32,184 bases of DNA from Neorhizobium huautlense (GTDB lineage Bacteria > Pseudomonadota > Alphaproteobacteria > Rhizobiales > Rhizobiaceae): positions 1 to 32,184 of the forward strand of contig NZ_JAUSRF010000030.1 of assembly GCF_030811685.1 (NCBI RefSeq), given 5' to 3'. The notes below the pieces were generated by a model, which had not been told where the DNA came from, made no database searches, and saw nothing but the letters and a program-made list of their open reading frames with translations. How positions within the stretch are numbered: position 1 is the stretch's first letter; every line of letters begins with the position of its first letter. Position numbers and translations under genes: made by a program. Shown piece after piece: positions 25,339 to 32,184 of this stretch.

Positions 25339-25611
25339 TCAGTGAAGCTTGAACTCGCCGTCGACGCGGCGCCATTCATTCGGACCGATCAGCCGCTGGT
25401 GACTGTAGCGCACGGAGTAGAGAGGCCCGTCGAGCTCCGCCTGCCAGAAGTCAAGGAACTTGCGCATCTCCGGAAAATCAGGGGCGAGATCATAGTCCTG
25501 CCAAACGTAGGTTTGCAGCACGGATTCGAAATCGGGAATGCGGTAGAGGATATGCGCTGTGGTCAGCCCATAGCCGTTGAGTTGACGCTCCAAGTCTGAT
25601 GAGAATGGCAT
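25339..25611 (-). CDS. Usg family protein
   Basis: A 90-residue protein matching the alphaproteobacterial Usg family: LERQLNGYGLTTAHILYRIP, then TYVWQDYDLAPDFPEMRKFL and the LDGPLYSVRYSHQRL segment. The family is small, cytoplasmic and without an established function, and takes its name from a gene found near trp genes in Caulobacter. Here it diverges from groES. GGAGATGAAGC precedes the ATG. It may share the 270-bp regulatory region with groES. Confidence 0.88.
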   Translation of the reverse strand: MPFSSDLERQLNGYGLTTAHILYRIPDFESVLQTYVWQDYDLAPDFPEMRKFLDFWQAELDGPLYSVRYSHQRLIGPNEWRRVDGEFKLH

Positions 25612-25713
25612 GCTTCATCTCCGTTTCATGAAACGGGTATGGTGGCGCAAAAGGCCGGCGCCATCAACACACTCCTTCCCGCGAAGACTAATTTCTTTTG
25701 CCTTTACAATATG

Positions 25714-25740
25714 TTAGCAGCCACTTCCCGCGAGTGCTAA
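25714..25740. promoter_or_regulatory. CIRCE operator (left half degenerate)
   Basis: TTAGCAGCC-N9-GAGTGCTAA: the right half is the exact CIRCE consensus and the left differs from TTAGCACTC at two or three positions. The 9-9-9 layout and its place about 145 bp upstream of groES identify it as the HrcA repressor site. TACAAT (25705-25710) just upstream is the likely -10 box, which puts the start of transcription within CIRCE; no good -35 was seen. Confidence 0.85.
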
Positions 25741-25884
25741 TTTTTGTGGCAAGCCCTCTTGAAATCGAAAAATCTCGAAAATAAATTTTCGCCCGCGAAC
25801 GCTCAAAGAGGTTCGCACCCGCCGGACTGGTCACCCGGTCCGGTAGGGGATCTGCGTCATCTTTTTTGTCCAATGGAGGAAAAC

Positions 25885-26199
25885 ATGTCGTTCCGACCGC
25901 TTCATGATCGCATTCTCGTCCGCCGCGTCGAATCCCAGGAGAAGACCAAAGGCGGCATCATCATTCCCGATACCGCGAAAGAAAAGCCATCAGAGGGCGA
26001 AGTCGTCGCCGTCGGCACTGGCACGCGTAACGAGGCTGGTCAGATCCAGGCACTCGACGTCAAAGCTGGCGACCGTATCCTGTTCGGTAAATGGTCCGGT
26101 ACCGAGATCAAGATCAACGGCGAAGACCTGTTGATCATGAAGGAAAGTGACGTACTGGGCATTATCGACGCTCAGGCTGCGCAGATGATCGCCGCCTGA
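25885..26199 (+). CDS. groES: Co-chaperonin GroES
   Basis: A 104-residue GroES. The N-terminus FRPLHDRILVRRVESQEKTK and mobile loop GGIIIPDTAKEKPSEGEVVA (about residues 23-42) contact GroEL and cap its folding chamber. The C-terminal region ILFGKWSGTEIKINGEDLLI is typical. The ATG at 25885 follows GGAGGA; an upstream in-frame extension from 25744 is leader. It is 61 bp before groEL, one operon, under CIRCE (HrcA) control. Confidence 0.97.
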   Translation: MSFRPLHDRILVRRVESQEKTKGGIIIPDTAKEKPSEGEVVAVGTGTRNEAGQIQALDVKAGDRILFGKWSGTEIKINGEDLLIMKESDVLGIIDAQAAQMIAA

Positions 26200-26260
26200 G
26201 GTGCTCTCCTTACAAATCAACCCATCAGTCAAAATAGCTGCCTATTGAGGAGTTAGACAA

Positions 26261-27889
<1,629 letters not shown>

Positions 27890-27901
27890 ACGATCAAAGA
27901 C

Positions 27902-27927
27902 GGCCTGCTCCTTTCGGGGAGTGGGCC
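27902..27927 (+). terminator. Imperfect hairpin after groEL
   Basis: GGCCTGCTCC-TTTCG-GGGAGTGGGCC forms two short stems (CTCC/GGAG and GGCC/GGCC) with an internal mismatch, 12 bases after the groEL stop and before the next gene. It may attenuate read-through. Confidence 0.35.
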
Positions 27928-27942
27928 AGTTGGAGGAAGTCA

Positions 27943-28230
27943 ATGAGTTCAAGGATAGTTTCTCGAGAGGATGTACGTTTGTGCGCGAGTGTGGTGAAGG
28001 AAATCGCTCAGGCCAAAGGCATTGTTGGAGACCCGGTGGCAATTAACGCGGTGACAGCGTGCGTGGCCAAGCTGTACAATCGCGGTACTCAAGAGCGTAC
28101 GCAGCTGTACGCATCTGCCATGGAAGCTCTGGAACAGCCGGTCACACCGCCGCCGAAGCACATACTACCTGATGCACATGGTGGCAGCTCACCGGAGGAT
28201 CTCAACGCTTCGGTGACATTTGAGCATTAA
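27943..28230 (+). CDS. Small hypothetical protein downstream of groEL
   Basis: A 95-residue protein from an ATG with a clear GGAGGA site. Helical N-terminal half: REDVRLCASVVKEIAQAKGI, then VNAVTACVAKLYNRG-like text; the C-terminal 30 residues are Pro/Gly-rich and probably disordered. No known domain is recognised. It is 53 bp after groEL on the same strand and so probably rides on the heat-shock transcript. Confidence 0.65.
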   Translation: MSSRIVSREDVRLCASVVKEIAQAKGIVGDPVAINAVTACVAKLYNRGTQERTQLYASAMEALEQPVTPPPKHILPDAHGGSSPEDLNASVTFEH

Positions 28231-28278
28231 TAGCTATAGCCCGCCGTCGAATTCGACGCACCGCCAAAGAGAGCTCCT

Positions 28279-28551
28279 GTGTTCAGTGTCCTGTTCATCG
28301 TTATCATGAGTTCAGCATTCGTCGCTGCTATGGCTGCTGGCGCGGTAATTTCATTTCTTCTCGCTGTTGCCCTCTCGGTCACCGCCGCCCTTGGTGCGGG
28401 TTTCCTTCGCTGGCCCGAAGAACTAATTTGGACAGCCCAACTCGCAGCTCCAGTTCTGCTGATTATCGGGTTGTCTGTTTCAAGGTGGCTTGATCGTCTT
28501 TCTCGCCGCGGCGCATTCAATCAGCGCGCGTATGACGAAAGAAAATTCTGA
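28279..28551 (+). CDS. Small two-helix membrane protein, hypothetical
   Basis: A 90-residue frame from GTG 28279. Two hydrophobic segments (about residues 3-42, probably one long or two short helices, and 50-68) are followed by a basic tail RWLDRLSRRGAFNQRAYDER, which suggests the C-terminus stays in the cytoplasm. The ribosome-binding site is weak (AGAGAG). The amino-acid pattern is believable, the function unknown. Confidence 0.5.
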   Translation: MFSVLFIVIMSSAFVAAMAAGAVISFLLAVALSVTAALGAGFLRWPEELIWTAQLAAPVLLIIGLSVSRWLDRLSRRGAFNQRAYDERKF

Positions 28552-28624
28552 ACTTCATATGGTGGGGATCGCCTTCAGGCGGATTGCTACCGAACCTCTT
28601 TAGATTTCACAGTGGATGTCATCT

Positions 28625-28919
28625 CCGCTTATTGATGGCGATACCGGTTCGGCGAGGCGCTGAACGTCATGAACACCGTTCGCCGCATGGAGGAAACGGG
28701 GGGCGGTTGCAATCCAGATCGAAGATCAGATTCTTCCCAAGAAATGCCGGCATTTGAAACGACAAGAAGCTGGCATCCCCGCAGGATATGGCCGCGAAGG
28801 TGGCGGCCGCTACGAGAGCCCGCCCCTTACTTGTCATCGCTGCTCGCACGGATGCAGCCGCAGATAAGGGACTGAGCAAGGCTTTCGACCGCGCCTGGCT
28901 TTATGTCCAGGCGGGTTGA
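28625..28919 (+). pseudogene. PEP mutase / isocitrate lyase family pseudogene, multiple frameshifts
   Basis: Four consecutive segments in changing frames join into one family sequence: PLIDGDTG (28625-28648), GEALNVMNTVRRMEETG (from 28651), VAIQIEDQILPKKCRHLKRQ (from 28706), and MAAKVAAATRARPLLVIAAR followed by TDA (from 28788, ending at TGA 28917-28919). The order and the motifs DGDTGFG and IEDQ-PKKCGH are those of the PEP phosphonomutase/isocitrate lyase superfamily. At least three indels and missing ends make it a dead relic. Confidence 0.8.
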
Positions 28920-28936
28920 AGGACATTGCGATCTAA

Positions 28937-29128
28937 TGGAGGAAGCGGACGGCTGAGCAGACAGTTTACACGTTGGATGAGTTTCGATCTAAACATTCGC
29001 TCGAGCGAAACGAAGCTGAGCGGATCTTCAATCGATCGGGACCATCGAAAGTGAACCTCGACGTCTTCATGAGGGTGTACAAGAAGCCGAAGGCGGCCGA
29101 GACGCTATCGTTCGCTTCAGAGCGGTAA
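28937..29128 (+). pseudogene. Small ORF remnant without a start codon
   Basis: An open frame gives QTVYTLDEFRSKHSLERNEA, then ERIFNRSGPSKVNLDVFMRV and YKKPKAAETLSFASER, ending at TAA 29126-29128. The sequence looks like genuine helical protein, but the only possible start is a TTG at 28973. An ATG at 28936 with a GGAGGA next to it is out of frame. Possibly a frame-broken small gene; family unknown. Confidence 0.35.
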
Positions 29129-29345
29129 GTTTCGCGCGGTGGACGGACTGGGCTGCAGCGCCAAAAAAATCACCCCCAGCCAAGTTTGGCGACGGGTCAT
29201 GGAGTTGGCAATAATGTCTATAACTCCCGTAGTCAGTGAACCGCTAATACTCCGCCCCTCGATTCCAGACATTTCTAATGATCATGCGCCGGCCAGCAAT
29301 TCATGACGATTGACCCGTGCCCACGAATACAGCACGTTTTCAGCT
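29129..29345. other. Gap between remnants, no gene seen
   Basis: With the remnant before it, about 420 bases (28920-29345) hold no intact gene. One frame stays open from about 29160 to 29305 (contains ITPSQVWRRVMELA), but it has no start signal or recognised similarity, so I treat it as decayed or random. Confidence 0.4.
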
Positions 29346-29519
29346 ATGAAAGATCAGGATAATAAAACTGCTGAGCTCGGGCCCATCGCTCGCGAGCTGA
29401 TGAAGTTGGCTGACGAGCTTCGGGCGCTGGCCGAGACACCTTTGTTTGCACCGGCAGACATTGCTAATGACGATCGTCCTGCGCCTGATCGCTGCTGTGA
29501 CGCTGGGAGTGTCAACTAA
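29346..29519 (+). CDS. Small hypothetical protein, coupled to the HTH gene
   Basis: A 57-residue frame from ATG 29346 (MKDQDNKTAELGPIARELMK, then LADELRALAETPLF), with a polar C-terminal tail. Probably helical. Its stop overlaps the next start as TAATG, so the two are translated together. The ribosome-binding site is poor. No family recognised. Confidence 0.5.
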   Translation: MKDQDNKTAELGPIARELMKLADELRALAETPLFAPADIANDDRPAPDRCCDAGSVN

Positions 29520-29902
29520 TGACGCCGGCTCCCAAAGAAGTTCGAGACAGGCTTCATGCCCAATATCTCAAAAGCGAGATGTATTATGAGATCGCAGAAG
29601 CTCGATCGGAGGGCGAGGCTATCATCGATATAGCGCGCCGTTTGGGCGTTTCGGTCTCATCCGCCAGTAAGATGAGCCGACAGATCGCTTGGATGGTCGA
29701 GCGCCGAGATAACCGCCCTCTCCCGATTGGCCTCACAACCCAAGCAGCAATCGCAATTGAGGATGAATTTGGCATCTGGCCAACAGACGACGACAAGCTT
29801 TTCGTGGAGCGGAATGCGAGCCGTATTTCCAATTCAGTTGAAGGCAAGCGGGCTATAATGGCCGAAATCGGAGCCTGGCTTCTATATCAACAGGATCGCT
29901 AG
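29519..29902 (+). CDS. Putative DNA-binding protein: HTH plus alpha-CTD-like region
   Basis: A 127-residue protein. Residues about 35-60 form a helix-turn-helix candidate: EAIIDIARRLGVSVSSASKM. The C-terminal half (about 70-123) reads LPIGLTTQAAIAIEDEFGIW, then later SVEGKRAIMAEIGAWL. By eye this recalls the helix-hairpin-helix fold of the RNA polymerase alpha-subunit C-terminal domain (LSVRSLNCLKN ... NFGRKSLNEI). A second, frameshifted copy follows at 30224 and preserves both halves, which argues that the pattern is real. Function unknown; a transcription regulator is inferred. Translation is coupled to the small gene before it. Confidence 0.6.
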   Translation: MTPAPKEVRDRLHAQYLKSEMYYEIAEARSEGEAIIDIARRLGVSVSSASKMSRQIAWMVERRDNRPLPIGLTTQAAIAIEDEFGIWPTDDDKLFVERNASRISNSVEGKRAIMAEIGAWLLYQQDR

Positions 29903-30223
29903 CGATTGTTCAGACACCGGTACGATCGGTACGGAAGCGCACAATTGCTTCGAGCGGGTATGCCGCCCAGCCGAATCATGAAATAGAGACGCTGGGCGCA
30001 GCGTGTCGCTGGAAACCCGCTGGCTGGGTCCCGGTCCCATATCAGAACCCTTCGCTGGATGGCGACCCCCTCAAAGTCCAGCCGCCCATCATTTGCCCCA
30101 ATCCCTAGACTGATTTGAAACGACGATGGGCAGGGCGCATTGGCTCCTTTTATGATCGATTGCGACATCGATGCATGAATCGCTACGACTTGATGGAAGC
30201 TTTCCCCCCGATTAGATCGTGGC
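29903..30223. other. Gap between the two HTH paralogues
   Basis: No supported gene. A minus-strand frame (29899-30168) is open, but its sequence looks random and it has no ribosome-binding site. The end of the gap contains MEAFPPIRSWLEKIRK in another frame (from 30193), which might be the lost N-terminus of the second paralogue. Confidence 0.4.
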
Positions 30224-30561
30224 TTGAAAAAATCCGAAAGATCAGAACGAAACTACCTCATAGCCGTGCTGAAGCTGGCAGGGGAGCCGATCGACATCAC
30301 TGTGGCTCGCTTCGGCATATCTGTCCAGCACGCCGGCAATATCGCGCGGGGCAACGCCTGGATGGTGGAAACCAAGCGGGGAGAGCCGTGCCTAGTGGAC
30401 TCACCACGCGCGCCGCTATCGCCATCGAACACGCGCTTGGGATTTGGCCCTCTGATGCGAGTAAGGGGTTCGTCGAGAGCAGCGCGATGACAGTGCTTCG
30501 CTCTGAAAATGGGCGGCGCGTCATTATGGAAGATATCGGGAGATGGCTAACTAACCCGTGA
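30224..30561 (+). pseudogene. Frameshifted paralogue of the HTH/alpha-CTD-like protein
   Basis: The frame from TTG 30224 gives SERNYLIAVLKLAGEPIDIT, then ARFGISVQHAGNIARGNAWM and VETKRGE. Around 30384-30396 homology switches frame and continues PSGLTTRAAIAIEHALGIWP, then LRSENGRRVIMEDIGRWL, ending at 30561. The intact copy at 29519 aligns across the junction (AWMVERRDNRPLPIGLTT). The start of the gene is also unclear and may lie in the other frame near 30175, so two compensating indels are possible. Confidence 0.7.
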
Positions 30562-30767
30562 CCACAGTCTCCGCCAAGCCGCCCCGAGACTCAGCGAAAC
30601 CGATTGAACGCAAATAACTAAGGTGCTCGGTGTCCGACGTTCAATAGCGTACAAGCAATATTATAGGGTAGGCGATCAGGATTCCGAGCAGGCCGCCAAG
30701 GGCTGCACGGCAAGCTGGGCTTGCTGTAAGCGCTTCCGCGCGGATGTGTCTTAGAGATGGCGCGAGG
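30562..30767 (-). other. Hydrophobic C-terminal fragment next to IS3 element
   Basis: On the minus strand, from the IS edge to about 30640, one frame reads ALTASPACRAALGGLLGILI followed by AYPIILLVRY and a stop. It looks like the end of a membrane protein cut by the IS at 30768. No upstream partner is visible beyond the element (32042-32184). Weak evidence. Confidence 0.25.
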
Positions 30768-30843
30768 TGGAGTGACCCCTCGGGCTGGACCACGGGACAC
30801 GGAAAAACTGATACACTCTGCGGGCCTCAATCGGAGAAGGCTC

Positions 30844-31206
30844 ATGAAGTCCCGAGGTCCATACCGGCGGCATTCGACGCCGTTCAAATTGCAGCTTTGC
30901 CAAGATATCCGAAACGGCGTTATCGGACGGCGCGATGCGCAGCGCACCTACGGCGTTTCGGCTAACCTCATTCAGTTGTGGGTCACGCAGTTCGATCGTG
31001 GCGAGCTGAACGACGAGGAAGCGGAAGCTAGCGTTATTGCCGAGTACGAGGCCCACATTGCGGCGCTTGAACGTAAGGTCGGCCAGCTCACGATTGAGCT
31101 GGACCTGGTTAAAAAAACTCCGCGCCAGCCGATCGCCAGCGACAGCGGGAACTCCTTCATCATCACTGGTCCTCGTCTTGCTCCGTCCGACGGGGGTGCA
31201 AAATGA
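30844..31206 (+). CDS. IS3-family OrfA (helix-turn-helix)
   Basis: A 120-residue OrfA. The N-terminal HTH (STPFKLQLCQDIRNGVIGRR, then AQRTYGVSANLIQLWVTQFD) is followed by a leucine-rich coiled coil (EYEAHIAALERKVGQLTIEL). The start at 30844 follows GGAGAAGG; the longer frame from 30757 begins outside the element. The A7 run at 31111-31117 could allow a -1 shift into orfB, and its stop also overlaps the orfB ATG (ATGA). Confidence 0.88.
   Translation: MKSRGPYRRHSTPFKLQLCQDIRNGVIGRRDAQRTYGVSANLIQLWVTQFDRGELNDEEAEASVIAEYEAHIAALERKVGQLTIELDLVKKTPRQPIASDSGNSFIITGPRLAPSDGGAK
31111..31117 (+). promoter_or_regulatory. A7 slippery run, possible -1 frameshift or transcript slippage site
   Basis: The orfA codons GTT-AAA-AAA-ACT contain seven adenines. 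A -1 slip yields AAC TCC GCG and a frame that stays open through to the orfB ATG at 31203, so an OrfAB fusion is possible. The heptamer phase is not the ideal A_AAA_AAN, so this is weaker than the one in the IS2-group element. Confidence 0.45.
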
Positions 31207-32000
31207 TCGATCTGTCGAGAAGCACTTACTATTACCGATCAACTACGAGAGCGTTGAACCTTGGGGATGCGGAACTCGTGGCAATCAGCGAGGATATCCA
31301 GGACGAGCTGCCCTACTACGGATACCGACGCGTAACGCACGAGCTTCAGCGAAGAGGGCACTTGGTCAACCACAAGCGTGTCGCCCGCGTCATGCGGGCC
31401 AACGGCCTCGGGATCAGGCCTCGCAAGCGGTATGTTCGCACGACGGATAGCAACCACGATTCACCGATCTACCCGAACCTTTATCGGAATGTGATCCCGT
31501 CGCGGCCTGACATGGTCTGGGTGGCCGACTTCACATACATACGCATCGCCGTCGGCTTTTGCTATCTCGCAGTCATTCTCGACGCTTGCAGCCGGCAAGT
31601 CGTCGGATATGGCCTGTCAAAACGCCTGGACACACCGCTTGCATTGGCAGCGTTGCGGTCGGCACTCGAGAACAGAAGGCCTCTGCCCGGCTGCATTCAC
31701 CACACGGATCGAGGATGCCAATACGCGAGCGAGACCTACCGACGAGCGCTCGATGTCGCTGGTCTACAGGGGGCCATGAGCGCCGTCGGCAACCCTTATC
31801 ACAATGCGCAGGCAGAGAGCTTCATGAAGACCCTGAAGGTTGAGGACATCTATCCCGCCGGCTACGAAACCTTCGCGGATGTGGCCGAACGATTGCCCAG
31901 GTTCATTGAGGAGATCTACAATGCCAAGCGGCTGCGTTCGGCTCTTGGCTACATGTCGCCAGCAGAATTTGAAACCCAACTCGCCCAGCAGGCGGCTTAG
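31203..32000 (+). CDS. IS3-family transposase OrfB (DDE integrase domain)
   Basis: A 265-residue OrfB with an HTH_21 start (YYGYRRVTHELQRRGHLVNH) and an rve core with the catalytic triad: Asp in VWVADFTYIR, Asp in HHTDRGCQYAS, Glu in NAQAESFMKTLKVED. The ending YNAKRLRSALGYMSPAEFE is typical of the IS3 group. Intact, in the -1 frame relative to orfA. It can be translated as a fusion or from its own ATG. Confidence 0.95.
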   Translation: MIDLSRSTYYYRSTTRALNLGDAELVAISEDIQDELPYYGYRRVTHELQRRGHLVNHKRVARVMRANGLGIRPRKRYVRTTDSNHDSPIYPNLYRNVIPSRPDMVWVADFTYIRIAVGFCYLAVILDACSRQVVGYGLSKRLDTPLALAALRSALENRRPLPGCIHHTDRGCQYASETYRRALDVAGLQGAMSAVGNPYHNAQAESFMKTLKVEDIYPAGYETFADVAERLPRFIEEIYNAKRLRSALGYMSPAEFETQLAQQAA

Positions 32001-32184
32001 TTTGAAGCGCCTCGCTGGTCCAGCCCGAGGGGTTCACTCCATATCTGCCCCAAATAGCGGCAATCGCGTCGTTTTTCGATCGGGCACATTAGGTGTTTGG
32101 TCCCAACATGTCATGGCTTGGTATTCGAGAGAAGATTTCAGGTTTTTTCTCACTGAGTCGCCTAATGGCTTCGTAGGGCGTTTT

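Larger units (their letters stand above)
30768..32041 (+). mobile_element. IS3-family element, complete
   Basis: A 1274-bp element. Left repeat TGGAGTGACCCCTCGGGCTG followed by GACCA (30768-30792); right repeat, read inward, TGGAGTGAACCCCTCGGGCT followed by GGACCA (32041-32016). They are identical except for one base missing in the left copy. orfA and orfB are both intact. Flanking bases (AGG and TAT) do not form a target duplication. Confidence 0.88.

Noticed and set aside
29899..30168. Minus-strand 89-codon frame between the HTH paralogues
   Set aside because: No start signal, no similarity and random-looking composition.

Overview
The window reads as an accessory, probably plasmid-borne or genomic-island segment from a Rhizobiales alphaproteobacterium (Rhizobium/Agrobacterium/Ensifer type). 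This is inferred from the gene styles rather than from any database match: LysR/AraC/TetR-regulated catabolic genes, a Usg-family gene, an Hsp20 gene behind a ROSE-type RNA thermometer, CIRCE-controlled groESL, and IS630, IS3 (two), and IS66 elements. No tRNA, rRNA, CRISPR array or replication origin was seen.

Layout. 1-140: 5' end of an IS630-type transposase running off the window. 220-3361: a LysR regulator divergent from two tandem paralogous AraC-type regulators; the second carries an in-frame stop before its last helix-turn-helix. 3811-11283: a same-strand catabolic/transport cluster: aldehyde dehydrogenase, SnoaL-like protein, YcaC-like cysteine hydrolase, XapX (DUF1427) membrane protein, Tat-exported YtcJ-like amidohydrolase with a Cys/His-rich tail, DoxX membrane protein, and an MFS exporter with a fused C-terminal domain. 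11422-13900: a nitrilase-superfamily amidohydrolase and a TetR regulator, divergent from an alpha/beta hydrolase whose promoter contains a palindromic operator. 14161-18203: SDR oxidoreductase, RidA, remnants, a quinone-oxidoreductase-like MDR protein and a second alpha/beta hydrolase. 18446-20145: a TetR-MFS operon with an operator between -35 and -10. 20379-24236: an NTF2-like gene abutted by a complete IS2-group IS3 element, which itself abuts an IS66 relic with a truncated tnpC.

24253-28230 is a heat-shock block. On the minus strand lie usg, a small helical protein gene and a frameshifted hsp20 preceded by a ROSE-like element. On the plus strand lie a CIRCE operator, groES, groEL and a small conserved-looking gene. 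28279-30561 is decayed or orphan DNA: a small membrane protein, a PEP-mutase/isocitrate-lyase-family pseudogene broken into at least four frame segments, and a pair of paralogous small proteins that combine a helix-turn-helix with a region resembling the RNA polymerase alpha C-terminal domain (one intact, one frameshifted). 30768-32041 is a second, complete IS3-family element with inverted repeats.

Functional reading. The 3.8-18.2 kb region looks like modules for amide, ester and aldehyde catabolism with dedicated import/export and several regulators. The substrate cannot be read from sequence. The best candidates for something undescribed are the XapX-amidohydrolase-DoxX-MFS module and the HTH/alpha-CTD-like small proteins.
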